From Arachnia propionica (lineage in GTDB: Bacteria; Actinomycetota; Actinomycetes; Propionibacteriales; Propionibacteriaceae), in the NCBI RefSeq assembly GCF_003859805.1, contig NZ_RQZG01000008.1, forward strand, positions 62,001 to 126,000: DNA of 64,000 bases, written 5' to 3'. Below are positions 36,959-46,249 of this stretch, piece by piece; position 1 is the stretch's first letter, and each line of letters begins with the position of its first letter. A program made the translations under genes and the position numbers. The notes beneath the pieces were generated by a model. The model made no database searches and was not told the DNA's origin. It was given only the letters and a program-made list of their open reading frames with translations.

Positions 36959-38205
36959 CACAGGGCCTCCCGTCGGGCCATGAGGAGCTGCCAGCCCTCC
37001 GGGACCGAGGTTCCCGGGGCGTAGGAGGCGAGGTTCCAGCCGGTGCTCGACAGCAGGCGACACGCCTCCTCGTGGGCCCGGGCACGTTCCGGTGGCAGGT
37101 CGAAGGCGACGGCGTCCGGGACGAGGGCATCGGTCTGGGCCAGTCCGGCGGTCGCTGCGACGAGGGAGGCGGCGTCTCGTGCGGTGAGGACCCCGAGGCA
37201 CGCGACCAGCGATCTGGCCGCGCTCAGTGCGTCGGGATCCGCGAGGCAGTCCTCCAGGGATTCCCGTCCGGAGGCCTGGATCTCGGTCATGGCGGCGATG
37301 AGACGTTCGGAGGACGACGAGCCCTCACCGCGCAGTGGCTGGAAGACCACGCCGTTGGCACCGACCACCGCGATACGCAGTCTCTCCTGCAGCAGGGCGG
37401 TCGCCAAGGAGGTGCCGAACGAGATGCCCCACTCCAGGGTGGAGTTGCGTCCCGTGCCCAGGTGGGCCTGGGCACGGGTGTCGACCAGGACGGTCATCGC
37501 CGGGTCCCAGGGCTGCTCCTCCAACCTCACCATCATCTCCCCGCGTTTGGCGGTCATCCTCCAGTGGACACGACGCAGCCCGTCACCGTGCCGGTACTCA
37601 CGCACCAGGACGTCGTCGGTCCCGGCCTGCCCGACGCGCTGTGGCGTCGCCTCGCCGGTCGTGCCCACCGATCTGCCGGAGCGGGGCAGCGGCAGGTGCC
37701 AGATCTCGGGGGTCACCCGGAGCCAGGCCGGTTCCCCCGGCACCCGCCAGCGCTTCCAGGCGGTGGCGAACGGATCGAAGTTCTTGGCGCTGAGTGGGCC
37801 GAGTGGGAAGTGGCCGCGCATCGAGGTGGGGACCTCGTAGCCCGCGGCCTGCCGCCACACGGTGAGGCCGCGCGCCAGGTCGAAGGAGGCGTGGGGTCCG
37901 AGTGAGTCCGGGGTGTGATCCTCGAAGGACAGCGAGGAGAAGCCGAGGTGTCGGGAGTTGCTGACCAGCAGCCGGGCGCGGGCGTGTTCCCCGATGCTGA
38001 CCGATGGTGGAACGACGCTGCGTTCCACGGCCAGTCGGGGGGAGAGGAACAGCACCACCAGCAGACCCAGGCAGGGGATGGCGGCCAGGAACAACCCGAC
38101 CCAGGCCAGATCGGGTTCCCCGATCCAGCTGGTGGCGATCGTGATCGCCCCTCCTGCGATCAGGAGGGTCCATCCCCTGGCCGTCAGACCGGAGCGGAAC
38201 CGCAT
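36958..38205 (-). CDS. DUF58 protein
   Basis: The 415-residue protein has two N-terminal membrane helices (GWTLLIAGGAITIATSW and GLFLAAIPCLGLLVVLFL), a beta-rich segment and the DUF58 signature VREYRHGDGLRRVHWRMTAKRGEMMVR. A von Willebrand A-like fold follows (MTVLVDTRAQ). It belongs to the MoxR-DUF58-transglutaminase trio, in which the MoxR ATPase is thought to act as a chaperone for vWA-type partners. The MIDAS-like DxSxS is not complete, as usual for DUF58. It lies 1 nt after moxR and overlaps the transglutaminase start. Confidence 0.9.
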   Translation of the reverse strand: MRFRSGLTARGWTLLIAGGAITIATSWIGEPDLAWVGLFLAAIPCLGLLVVLFLSPRLAVERSVVPPSVSIGEHARARLLVSNSRHLGFSSLSFEDHTPDSLGPHASFDLARGLTVWRQAAGYEVPTSMRGHFPLGPLSAKNFDPFATAWKRWRVPGEPAWLRVTPEIWHLPLPRSGRSVGTTGEATPQRVGQAGTDDVLVREYRHGDGLRRVHWRMTAKRGEMMVRLEEQPWDPAMTVLVDTRAQAHLGTGRNSTLEWGISFGTSLATALLQERLRIAVVGANGVVFQPLRGEGSSSSERLIAAMTEIQASGRESLEDCLADPDALSAARSLVACLGVLTARDAASLVAATAGLAQTDALVPDAVAFDLPPERARAHEEACRLLSSTGWNLASYAPGTSVPEGWQLLMARREAL

Positions 38206-38206
38206 C

Positions 38207-39178
38207 TCAGCTCCGGTGGGGTCGGGGGACGGAGTCGGCGATCTGGGCCAGGACGGATTCGTTCTCCCGGCGTGCCACCTGGGCGTCGACGGTCAACAGC
38301 ACGCGGTGTGAGAGCACCGGCACGACCAGCGCCTGCACGTCCTCCGGGACCACGTAGTCCCGGCCCGCCAGGGCTGCCTCGACGCGCGCCGCACGCATGA
38401 GGTGGACCGAGGAGCGGGGACTGGCGCCGAGTCGCAGCTCGGGGTGGGAACGGGTCGACTCGACGACGCGCACGATGTAGTCGCTGACCACCGGGGCCAG
38501 GTAGACGGCCTCCATCGCCTTGATGCCCTCGCGCACCTGTGTGACGGTCGCGACGGGGGAGACCGCCCCCAGGCTGTCGCCGGTGGCAGCGGCCTGCAGC
38601 ATCGCCACCTCGGAGTCATGGGGCGGGTAGCCCATCTCGATCCGTGCCATGAAGCGGTCCCGTTGGGCCTCGGGCAGGGGGTAGGTGCCCTCCATCTCGA
38701 TGGGGTTCTGGGTGGCGACCACCATGAAGGGTTCGGCGAGTCGATAGGTACGACCATCGGCGGAGACCTGCCCCTCCGCCATGGCCTCCAGCAGGGCGGA
38801 CTGGGTCTTGGGGGAGGCCCGGTTGATCTCATCACCCAGCACGACGTTGGCGAAGATGCCGCCGGCCTTGAACTCGAACTCGCGCGTCGCCTGGTTGAAC
38901 ACCGACACCCCCGTCACGTCGCTCGGCAGCAGGTCGGGGGTGAACTGGATCCGGCTGACGTGCCCTTCGATGGCTCGGCCCAAGGACTTCGCGAGGACCG
39001 TTTTGCCGACACCGGGGACGTCCTCGATGAGGAGATGTCCCTTGGCGAACAGCGCGACGACCGCCATCCGGATCTGCTCGGGCTTGCCGACGATCACCTG
39101 GCTCATCGCCTTCTGGATGCGCCTGGCAAGGTCCGCAGCCTCGCTCGGCGTCATGGTCGTAGCTGATGGGTGGGTCAT
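38207..39178 (-). CDS. MoxR-family AAA+ ATPase
   Basis: The 323-residue MoxR ATPase has Walker A EDVPGVGKTVLAKSL (near residue 53), Walker B VVLGDEINRASPKTQSALLEAM, sensor 1 VVATQNPIEMEGTYPLPEAQRDRF and the C-terminal lid with GASPRSSVHLMRAARVEAAL and ALVVPVLSHRV. It is the first gene of the operon with DUF58 and the transglutaminase. The ATG at 39178 follows GAGGAGA. The operon is divergent from mraZ with 155 bp between, so the MraZ-type repeats in that gap may affect both sides. Confidence 0.94.
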   Translation of the reverse strand: MTHPSATTMTPSEAADLARRIQKAMSQVIVGKPEQIRMAVVALFAKGHLLIEDVPGVGKTVLAKSLGRAIEGHVSRIQFTPDLLPSDVTGVSVFNQATREFEFKAGGIFANVVLGDEINRASPKTQSALLEAMAEGQVSADGRTYRLAEPFMVVATQNPIEMEGTYPLPEAQRDRFMARIEMGYPPHDSEVAMLQAAATGDSLGAVSPVATVTQVREGIKAMEAVYLAPVVSDYIVRVVESTRSHPELRLGASPRSSVHLMRAARVEAALAGRDYVVPEDVQALVVPVLSHRVLLTVDAQVARRENESVLAQIADSVPRPHRS

Positions 39179-39248
39179 GTGTCTCCTCGGTCTTCCCCGG
39201 ACGGTGTGACGACCAAGAAGCCTAAAGCATCCACGAAACACCTGCCGT

Positions 39249-39303
39249 GTGGAGCGCGAGTGGAGCGAAGTGGGGTATTGTGGTGGCCAGTGGAGCAAAG
39301 TGG
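39249..39303 (+). promoter_or_regulatory. Six-copy GTGG direct-repeat array, probable MraZ operator
   Basis: GTGG starts at 39249, 39260, 39270, 39280, 39290 and 39300, an 11-bp step followed by four exact 10-bp steps. Most copies extend to GTGGAG or GTGGNG. MraZ rings are known to bind three or more TGGGN- or GTGG-like direct repeats with 10-bp phasing upstream of mraZ. The array ends 31 nt before the mraZ ATG. Confidence 0.7.
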
Positions 39304-39333
39304 AGGGGATTTGCTGGGAAGGGGGTGCCCCGG

Positions 39334-39768
39334 ATGTTCCTTGGGACTCACACACCCAAGCTGGACGAGAAAGGGCGACTCATCCTGCCGGCGAAGTTCC
39401 GCGAGGCCCTCGAGGAGGGGCTCGTGGTCACACGGACGCAGGAGCGTGCGTTGGCCATCTACCCGAAGGAGACGTTCGAGGCCCTCATGGCCCCGGTCAG
39501 TTCCGCTCCCACCACGGTGAAGCAGGTCCGTGACTATCAGCGCATGCTGACGGCAGGGGCCAGCTTCGAGGTCCCGGACAAGCAGGGGCGCATCACGATC
39601 CCACCGATCCTGCGCGCCTATGCCGGTCTGGACCGTGACGTCGTGGTGATCGGCGCGATGAACCGTGCCGAGATCTGGGACGCCACCCTCTGGGCCGAGT
39701 ACCAGGCGGAGCAGGAAGCCGGCTTCGCGGAACTCGACGCAGAACTGCTGTCCCACCTGGGGCAGTGA
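39334..39768 (+). CDS. mraZ: Transcriptional regulator MraZ
   Basis: The 144-residue protein contains two tandem AbrB-like MraZ domains: [21 protein letters not shown] at the start and [19 protein letters not shown] in the middle. MraZ forms a ring that binds direct repeats in front of the dcw operon and usually represses it. The ATG at 39334 gives the canonical N-terminus [11 protein letters not shown] and has a G/A-rich ribosome binding site (GGGAAGGGGG). It is the first gene of the dcw cluster, with its probable operator array just upstream. Confidence 0.96.
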   Translation: MFLGTHTPKLDEKGRLILPAKFREALEEGLVVTRTQERALAIYPKETFEALMAPVSSAPTTVKQVRDYQRMLTAGASFEVPDKQGRITIPPILRAYAGLDRDVVVIGAMNRAEIWDATLWAEYQAEQEAGFAELDAELLSHLGQ

Positions 39769-39911
39769 CACGGAGCCCGTGACGGCGGTCCGTCACCGGG
39801 TCGACCCTGACCTTTCTTCCCCGAGGCCAGGTGCGAATCCGGTGGAGGAACCCCCGCCACGGGACCCAGCTTGGGGAATTTGGGGAATCAGTTGGAAGGG
39901 AGGGCCAAGCG

Positions 39912-40868
39912 ATGTTCACCGATGTGCACGATCCAGTGATGGTGGCGCGGATCGTCGAGCTGCTCGGCCCTTCCCTCCAACGCCCCGATGCGGTTCTCGT
40001 GGACTGCACCCTGGGGCTCGCCGGACATGCCCTGGCCATTCTCCGGGCCGCCCCGGGAGCGCGACTGATCGGGATCGATCGGGACCGTGACGCGCTCGAG
40101 GTGGCGGGTCAGCGGCTCGCCGGATTCTCGGACCGGGTCACGCTGGTGCAGGCCGTCCATGACGAGATCGGTGACGTCCTGGCCGAGCTCGGACTCTCCC
40201 GGGTCGATGCGATCCTCGCGGACCTGGGGCTGAGTTCGTTGCAGATCGATCGTGAGGACCGAGGCTTCGCGTACCGCGTGGACGCCCCCCTCGACATGCG
40301 GATGGACCAGTCGCACGGTGTCACCGCGGCAGAGGTGCTCAACACCTTCAGCGCGGCAGAGCTCACGTCGGTGCTGCGTCGCTACGGGGAGGAGCGCTTC
40401 GCGCGGCAGATCGCGACGGCGATCGTCACCGAGCGGGAGCACCGGCCGTTGACGACATCGGCCCAGTTGGTCGGTGTCGTCGACCGGGCGATCCCGGCCG
40501 CCGTGCGGCACCGGCAGGGAGGGCATCCGGCCAAGCGGACCTTCCAGGCCCTCCGGATCGAGGTCAACGACGAGCTGCAGGGGCTGGGCCGGTTCCTCCC
40601 GGCCGCACTGCGCGCGCTCGGTGTCGGTGGCCGGATCGCGGTGCTGGCCTACCACTCCCTGGAGGACCGGCAGGTCAAGCAGGCCTTCGCGGCACACGCC
40701 ACCGACCGGGCCCCACGCGACATGCCCGTCGTGCCGGATGCGCTTCGGGCGGAGTTCCAGCTCCTGACCCGCGGAGCCGAGAAACCTGATGCACAAGAGA
40801 TCGAGACCAATCCCCGTGCGGCGTCAGCCCGACTCCGCGCAGCCCAACGGATCAAGGAGGCAGCGTGA
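39912..40868 (+). CDS. rsmH: 16S rRNA (cytosine-1402-N4)-methyltransferase RsmH
   Basis: The 318-residue enzyme uses S-adenosylmethionine to methylate C1402 in the ribosomal P site. Motifs are the short N-terminus MFTDVHDPVMV, the SAM loop VDCTLGLAGHALAIL, IGIDRDRDAL, AILADLGLSSLQIDREDRGF, PLDMRMDQ and the C-terminal LAYHSLEDRQVKQAF. In the glycine loop TLGLAGH the usual TLGAGGH is slightly altered. The ATG at 39912 follows GGAAGGGAGGG. The stop overlaps the ftsL GTG by 4 nt. It is the second gene of the dcw cluster, 143 nt after mraZ. Confidence 0.95.
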   Translation: MFTDVHDPVMVARIVELLGPSLQRPDAVLVDCTLGLAGHALAILRAAPGARLIGIDRDRDALEVAGQRLAGFSDRVTLVQAVHDEIGDVLAELGLSRVDAILADLGLSSLQIDREDRGFAYRVDAPLDMRMDQSHGVTAAEVLNTFSAAELTSVLRRYGEERFARQIATAIVTEREHRPLTTSAQLVGVVDRAIPAAVRHRQGGHPAKRTFQALRIEVNDELQGLGRFLPAALRALGVGGRIAVLAYHSLEDRQVKQAFAAHATDRAPRDMPVVPDALRAEFQLLTRGAEKPDAQEIETNPRAASARLRAAQRIKEAA

Positions 40869-41359
40869 CCACCACCACCCTGGACCGGGGGGTCGCCGCT
40901 GAGGCGACACCCACACCTCGGGGCCGACTGCGCATCGCCGCTGCCCCGACGAACGTCTCCACCCTGGGGTTCCTGCTCATCGTGGCGGGGCTCGTCGTGG
41001 TGGGGATGGTCGCGGTCATGATCATCACCACCCAGGTCGGGGCGCAGTCCCGTGAACTCTCGGCCCTCAGGAAGGAGGCGACGACCCTGTCGTACCAGGA
41101 GGCGGCCCTCACCTCGGAGCTGCAGGAGGTCGCGAGTCCCGGGTCCCTGGCGCTGCGTGCGGCCGAGCTCGGCATGGTGCCGAACCCGTTCCCCGCCTTC
41201 GTCGACCTGTCGACCGGGCAGCTGCTCGGGGAACCCCGGCCGGTGCAGGGTGACGAGGCCCCCTACATCACACGGGGTTCCGGGCATGACCCGCTGCCCA
41301 CCCTGCCCAGCCCGGGAACCCAGCAGGCCGAGGGTCCGACCGGGACGGAGGAGGCATGA
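40865..41359 (+). CDS. ftsL: FtsL-like septum protein
   Basis: The 164-residue bitopic protein has a cytoplasmic N-terminus of about 30 residues, one transmembrane helix (TLGFLLIVAGLVVVGMVAVMIIT, near residues 33-56) and a short extracytoplasmic coiled coil (QSRELSALRKEATTLSYQEAALTSELQEV), followed by a Pro-rich tail. Sequence conservation is low, as usual; the call relies on topology and position between rsmH and ftsI. FtsL links the FtsQ/DivIB-DivIC complex to FtsW-FtsI. GTG 40865 and ATG 41356 are both 4-nt overlaps. Confidence 0.85.
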   Translation: MTTTTLDRGVAAEATPTPRGRLRIAAAPTNVSTLGFLLIVAGLVVVGMVAVMIITTQVGAQSRELSALRKEATTLSYQEAALTSELQEVASPGSLALRAAELGMVPNPFPAFVDLSTGQLLGEPRPVQGDEAPYITRGSGHDPLPTLPSPGTQQAEGPTGTEEA

Positions 41360-43305
41360 GCACCCCTCAGGGGCGCTCGGCCCCACGCCGTCGTCCCGCG
41401 ACGAGCCGGGCGAGGCCGACCACGTCCCGGACCCGTCCGGTCAAGCGGCCGACGCAGCGCCCCGGGAGCAACCGGGGACGCCGCTACCGCAAGGGGGTCC
41501 ACCTGCCGGTGGGGCGTTCCCGATTCAGGATCCGGGCCTTCATGCTGGCCCTGGCTGTGCTGCTGTTCGGCTGTGTGCTGCGGGCGGTGCAGCTGCAGAC
41601 CTTCGACTCACAGGCGTTCGCGGCCGAGGCCGCTGCCAAGATGCAGAACACCCGTGAGCTGCTCCCGGAGCGCGGTCATCTCGTCGATCGCAACGGGGTG
41701 GTGCTCGCGGGCACGGAGTCGGCGATGCTCATCACCGTCGACCCCGAGCAGGTCCAGTGGAACGGGGCCGACACCCGTCACCCGATGAGTGAGAAGAAGC
41801 AGCAGGAGGCCGAGGCGGCACCCCAGGCCGTGGCGAAGATCCTGGCCACCCATCTCGGGGGTTCCGAGGAGGAGTACCTGGAGACCCTCCTGAAGAAGGG
41901 CTCCCGATACGAGGTGATCGCCCGCAAGGTTCCGGCCGCCACCTGGCTCCTGATCGATGCCGACATGAAGAAGGGCATCGACGGTGACGGCAAACGTCGT
42001 TGGTACGGTCTCTACGCCGAACCGGACCCGATCCGGACCTACCCCAGCCGAACCCTGGCCAGCAACGTCATCGGTTTCGTCAACGGCGAGGGTGAGGGCG
42101 TGACGGGTCTGGAGGGCTCACTGAACACGGAGCTGGCGGGCACCGTCGGCTCCGAGGTCTACGACCGCTCCACCTACGGGCGGATCCCGCTCGGTACCAA
42201 TGTGCTCACCCCGCCGGTGGGCGGCACCTCCTACTCCCTGACCCTGGACGCGGACCTGCAGTGGTTCACCGAGCAGCGCCTGGCCGAGAGCATCCGGCAA
42301 TCGGGGGCAGAGACCGGGGTCGCGCTGGTGATGAACGTCAACAACGGCGAGATCCTCGCCCTGGCGAACGCCCCCTCCTTCGACTCGGCGAACCCGGGGG
42401 CCGCCGACGTCAGTGACCTCGGCAACCGTTCGGTGAGTGCGGCCTACGAGCCGGGTTCCACCCAGAAGGTGCTCACCATGGCGGCCCTGGCGGACTCGGG
42501 TCTGGTGACGCCCGACACCCAGCTCACGGTTCCCAGCCGGATCGCCTCGGGTGCCGGACACGTCTCCGACTCCTTCGAGCACGGCACCATCAAGCTGACC
42601 GCCCGCGGGGTCGTCGCACAGTCCTCGAACATCGGCACCATCCAGCTGGCGCGCCAGCTGGACAAGGAGAGGATGCACTCCTACCTGACCGAATTCGGTC
42701 TGGGGGCCAAGCCCGGGACCGGCCTTCCCGCCGAGACCCCGGGGCGGCTGCCCGGACCCGACATGGCGGACTACACCAGGGACCAGATCTCCTTCGGGCA
42801 GGGGCTGTCGGTCTCCGCGGTGCAGATGGCGGCTGCGCTCTCCGCGGCGGTCAACGGGGGGGTCTACCACCAGCCCCACGTGCTGAGGTCGGCGACCCGG
42901 GCCGACGGCACCCCCGTCACCCTGGCCGAACCGACCTCGCGTCGGGTGATCTCACAGGAGGCCTCGGCGATGGTGGTCGAGATGATGGAGTCCGTGATCA
43001 CGGGGGTGGGCGACGGTGAACGGGCCATCCCCGGCTACCGCACGGCGGGCAAGTCGGGCACGGCGCAACGCTTCGACGCGAACTGCAAGTGCTACAACGG
43101 CTACACGGCTTCCTTCGTGGGGGTGGCGCCGGCGGAGAACCCGCAGATCCTGGTCTACGTGGTGCTGGATCGCCCCACCAACGGCAACCTCGGCAGCCAG
43201 CTGGCCCTGCCCGTGGTCAACAGCATCCTCCAGATGTCGTTGCCGCGCTACAACGTCCTGCCCTCGGCCACACCGGCCCGGAACGAACCGCTGACCTGGG
43301 AATGA
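41356..43305 (+). CDS. ftsI: Septal peptidoglycan transpeptidase FtsI (PBP2b/PBP3 class B)
   Basis: The 649-residue class B penicillin-binding protein cross-links septal peptidoglycan. An Arg/Pro-rich cytoplasmic tail (1-55) precedes the transmembrane helix AFMLALAVLLFGCVL. The dimerisation/pedestal domain starts with LLPERGHLVDRNG. Active-site motifs are Ser368-T-Q-Lys371, Ser423-S-Asn425 and Lys566-S-G-T. FSDPB-like details such as NVIGFVNGEGEGVTGLE are typical of the class. It overlaps ftsL and murE by 4 nt each, and works with FtsW, encoded 5 kb downstream. Confidence 0.96.
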   Translation: MSTPQGRSAPRRRPATSRARPTTSRTRPVKRPTQRPGSNRGRRYRKGVHLPVGRSRFRIRAFMLALAVLLFGCVLRAVQLQTFDSQAFAAEAAAKMQNTRELLPERGHLVDRNGVVLAGTESAMLITVDPEQVQWNGADTRHPMSEKKQQEAEAAPQAVAKILATHLGGSEEEYLETLLKKGSRYEVIARKVPAATWLLIDADMKKGIDGDGKRRWYGLYAEPDPIRTYPSRTLASNVIGFVNGEGEGVTGLEGSLNTELAGTVGSEVYDRSTYGRIPLGTNVLTPPVGGTSYSLTLDADLQWFTEQRLAESIRQSGAETGVALVMNVNNGEILALANAPSFDSANPGAADVSDLGNRSVSAAYEPGSTQKVLTMAALADSGLVTPDTQLTVPSRIASGAGHVSDSFEHGTIKLTARGVVAQSSNIGTIQLARQLDKERMHSYLTEFGLGAKPGTGLPAETPGRLPGPDMADYTRDQISFGQGLSVSAVQMAAALSAAVNGGVYHQPHVLRSATRADGTPVTLAEPTSRRVISQEASAMVVEMMESVITGVGDGERAIPGYRTAGKSGTAQRFDANCKCYNGYTASFVGVAPAENPQILVYVVLDRPTNGNLGSQLALPVVNSILQMSLPRYNVLPSATPARNEPLTWE

Positions 43306-44819
43306 GTACGGTGCGACCGGAGCAGGTGCCCGGTGTGACCCTGCGGCGGCTGGCCTCGGACCTCGGGCTGGGGACCGACCTTCCGGAGACCCCGGTCACC
43401 GGGATCCGCCTCGACTCGCGACAGGTGCAGCCCGGCGAGGTCTACGTCGCCCTGCCGGGAGCACGTACCCATGGGGCCCGTTTCGCCTCGCAGGTGGCGC
43501 AGGCCGGGGCACTGGCCATCCTCACCGATGCCGAGGGGGCTGACCTGGCCGCAGGGGTGGGGATCCCACTGCTGGTGAGTGCTCGGCTGCGACCAGACGC
43601 CGCCGAGCTCAGCGCCCGGATCTTCGGGCGACCGGGGGAGGGACTCCAGCTGTTCGGGGTCACCGGGACCAATGGGAAGACCACGACGGTGGCGCTGCTC
43701 GAGGCGATCCTGAGTGCCGGGGGGTGCCGGGTCGGCACCGTCGGCACCCTCGGTTTCCGGCTCGACGGGCAGCTGTTGGAGACTGATCGCAGCACCGTCA
43801 CCACCCCGGACTCCCCGGACCTGCAGGGTCTGCTGGCCCGGTTCCGGGAGGCCGGGGTCGACGCGGTCGCGCTGGAGGTCTCGAGCCACGCCATGGCACT
43901 GTCGCGGGTGGACGCGCTGCGTTTCGCCGTCGGGGCCTTCCTGAACCTGGGGCGTGATCATCTGGACTTCCACCGCGACGTGGCGGACTACTTCGAGGCG
44001 AAGGCAGCCCTGTTCACCACAGAACGCCTGGATCGCGCCGTGGTGTGGGTCGATGACGAGCACGGACGCGAGATCGCCCGGCGTTGCGTGGCCCAGGGGC
44101 TGGAGGTCCACACCGTCGGCACCACCGAGGCGGCCCGGTACCGGTTGCGGGACCACACCGCGGTGGCCCCGCTGGGAGGATGTGCCCGGCTGGAGACCCC
44201 GGAGGGAGTGACGGAACTGCGGTTGGCGATGCCCGGCTGGCACAACATGGTCGATGCCGCGGTGGCCTTCGTCATGGCCCGCTGCGTGGGGATCCCGGTG
44301 TCGGACATCCTCGAGGGACTGGCCACGGCCCAGGTGCCGGGGCGGATGCAGGTGCTGCCACTGCCGGAGACGGCTCCCACCGTCGTCGTGGACTTCGCCC
44401 ACACGCCCCAGGCGGTCACGGCGACGCTCGAGGCACTCCAGGGCTTCCCCGAGGTGATCACGGTGCTCGGCTGCGGTGGTGATCGGGACGCAGTCAAGCG
44501 GCCGCTCATGGGACAGGCCGCGGCACGGCTGAGTGACCTCCTGGTCGTCACCGACGACAATCCCCGCACCGAGGACCCGGCGGCGATCCGCTCACAGATG
44601 TTGAGCGGTTCCCAGGACGGACGTGCCCGTGTCGTCGAGATGCCCGGCCGACGGCACGCCATCGAGTTCGCCCTGAGGGTGGCCGGTGGCGGTAGTGTGG
44701 TGGCCATCCTCGGTAAGGGGCACGAGCGTGGCCAGCAGATCGGCGACCAGGTGCTTCCCTTCGACGATGCGGTGGTTGCTCAGGACGCCTGGCACCAGAT
44801 GGAAGGACGTGATCGATGA
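43302..44819 (+). CDS. murE: UDP-MurNAc-tripeptide synthetase MurE (diaminopimelate type)
   Basis: The 505-residue ligase adds the third stem amino acid to UDP-MurNAc-L-Ala-D-Glu. Domain 1 has TGIRLDSRQVQPGEVYVALPG; the ATP loop TGTNGKTTT is at residues 121-129; substrate-binding TTPDSPDLQ and EVSSHAMALSRVD follow; domain 3 has CGGDRDAVKRPLMG. DNPR at 419-422 is the signature for diaminopimelate rather than lysine; it does not tell meso- from LL-DAP, though Propionibacteriaceae usually contain LL-DAP. The ATG overlaps ftsI and the stop overlaps murF. Confidence 0.96.
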   Translation: MSTVRPEQVPGVTLRRLASDLGLGTDLPETPVTGIRLDSRQVQPGEVYVALPGARTHGARFASQVAQAGALAILTDAEGADLAAGVGIPLLVSARLRPDAAELSARIFGRPGEGLQLFGVTGTNGKTTTVALLEAILSAGGCRVGTVGTLGFRLDGQLLETDRSTVTTPDSPDLQGLLARFREAGVDAVALEVSSHAMALSRVDALRFAVGAFLNLGRDHLDFHRDVADYFEAKAALFTTERLDRAVVWVDDEHGREIARRCVAQGLEVHTVGTTEAARYRLRDHTAVAPLGGCARLETPEGVTELRLAMPGWHNMVDAAVAFVMARCVGIPVSDILEGLATAQVPGRMQVLPLPETAPTVVVDFAHTPQAVTATLEALQGFPEVITVLGCGGDRDAVKRPLMGQAAARLSDLLVVTDDNPRTEDPAAIRSQMLSGSQDGRARVVEMPGRRHAIEFALRVAGGGSVVAILGKGHERGQQIGDQVLPFDDAVVAQDAWHQMEGRDR

Positions 44820-46249
44820 GGGCCAGGCGGCTCAGTGAACTGGTCGAACTCATGCAACCAGCACCCGTCGAGGTCCTCGGCGACGACGCCGTGGTGGGAC
44901 CGGACGTGGTGCTCGACAATCGGCATGTCACCCCGGGGGCCCTGTTCGTCGCGATCCCCGGTGAGCGGGTGGACGGCCATGACTTCGCCCCTGACGCCGC
45001 CCAGGCAGGTGCTGCTGCGGTGCTCGGCACCCGGCTCACCGAGGCAAGCCTGCCTCACCTGCTGGTGGAGGAGAGCGTCTCCGGTCTTTCCTGGCTGGCA
45101 CGGGGCATCGTGCGTGAGGCCCGTGCCGGGGGCATGAGGAGTCTCGGCGTCACCGGGTCCTCCGGGAAGACCTCCACCAAGGACCTGCTGGCCCAGGTGC
45201 TGGAGGCCGAGGGGCCGACGGTGGCGCCCGTCGGGAGTCAGAACAACGAGATCGGGGTTCCCCTGACCGCCTGTCGGGTCGATGACGACACCCGATTCCT
45301 GGTCTCCGAGATGGGGGCGCGGGGCGTGGGTCACATCGAGTGGCTGACCTCCCTGGTCGGTCTCGACGTCGGAGTGGTCCTCAACGTCGGTGCCGCCCAT
45401 GTCGGGGAGTTCGGTGGGGTGGCTCAGACCGCCAGGGCGAAGGCGGAGATCATCTCAGGCCTGACCGCCGATGGTTGGGCGGTGCTCAACGCCGACAGCC
45501 CGGCCTGTCGTGACATGGCCTCGCTCACCTCGGCCCGGTTGGCCTGGTTCGGTGAGGGTGGACTGCCCCGGGGGGAGATGCAGGTCTTCGCCCGTGACGT
45601 GGCGTGCAACGAGTCCTCCCAGCCACGGTTCACCCTGATGGCCCGCCGGGGTGAGATGGAGGAGCAGGCCCCGGTCGAGCTCCAGGTGATCGGCCGCCAC
45701 CAGGTGAGCAATGCACTGGCAGCCGCAGCCGCGGCCCTCGCCGTCGGCATGGACATCGCCACGGTGGCCGAGCGCCTCTCCGCGGCGCAGCCCCGCTCCA
45801 GCTGGCGCATGGAGCTGATGCGGCTGAGAGAGGACCGGCTCGTGCTCAACGACGCCTACAACGCCAACCCCGAATCGATGGCGGCAGCCCTGCGCACGGC
45901 GAGTGAGCTGGCCATGGTGCAGCGGCAACGCCACCCCGGTGCCCGCCTCATCGCGGTGCTGGGGGACATGCTGGAGCTGGGGTCGATGACCACGGCGCAT
46001 CACACGGCGATGGGGCGGCTGGCAGCCGATCTCGAGGTGGATGAGCTGCTGGCCGTCGGGGAACACGCCCCCGTCCTCGCCGCCGCCGCGGTGGAGGCGG
46101 GGACCCGTGCCCGGGTCGCCACCCGTGAGGAGGCCGCCGAGCTGCGCCTCGAGGCCGGGGACGTGCTGTTGGTCAAGGGGTCGCGTGGCATCGGTCTGGA
46201 GCAGGTCGCGGCCGCCGTCGCGGAGAACGTGGGGGAGGAGCAGTCGTGA
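44816..46249 (+). CDS. murF: UDP-MurNAc-tripeptide--D-Ala-D-Ala ligase MurF
   Basis: The 477-residue ligase adds D-Ala-D-Ala to complete the cytoplasmic pentapeptide precursor. Domain 1 has GALFVAIPGERVDGHDF; the ATP loop is GSSGKTST (residues 114-121); SQNNEIGVPLT and VLNVGAAHVGEFG bind substrate; domain 3 has NDAYNANPESMAAALRT and VLGDMLELG. Length and motif order are standard. It is embedded by 4-nt overlaps between murE and mraY. Confidence 0.96.
   Translation: MRARRLSELVELMQPAPVEVLGDDAVVGPDVVLDNRHVTPGALFVAIPGERVDGHDFAPDAAQAGAAAVLGTRLTEASLPHLLVEESVSGLSWLARGIVREARAGGMRSLGVTGSSGKTSTKDLLAQVLEAEGPTVAPVGSQNNEIGVPLTACRVDDDTRFLVSEMGARGVGHIEWLTSLVGLDVGVVLNVGAAHVGEFGGVAQTARAKAEIISGLTADGWAVLNADSPACRDMASLTSARLAWFGEGGLPRGEMQVFARDVACNESSQPRFTLMARRGEMEEQAPVELQVIGRHQVSNALAAAAAALAVGMDIATVAERLSAAQPRSSWRMELMRLREDRLVLNDAYNANPESMAAALRTASELAMVQRQRHPGARLIAVLGDMLELGSMTTAHHTAMGRLAADLEVDELLAVGEHAPVLAAAAVEAGTRARVATREEAAELRLEAGDVLLVKGSRGIGLEQVAAAVAENVGEEQS

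Noticed and set aside
39872-39888. TGGGGAAT direct repeat before rsmH as another MraZ operator
   Set aside because: Only two copies with 9-bp spacing, out of phase with helical repeat; too weak to claim.
42118-42879. Open frame of 253 codons on the minus strand within ftsI
   Set aside because: Antisense to well-conserved penicillin-binding motifs; no support as a gene.
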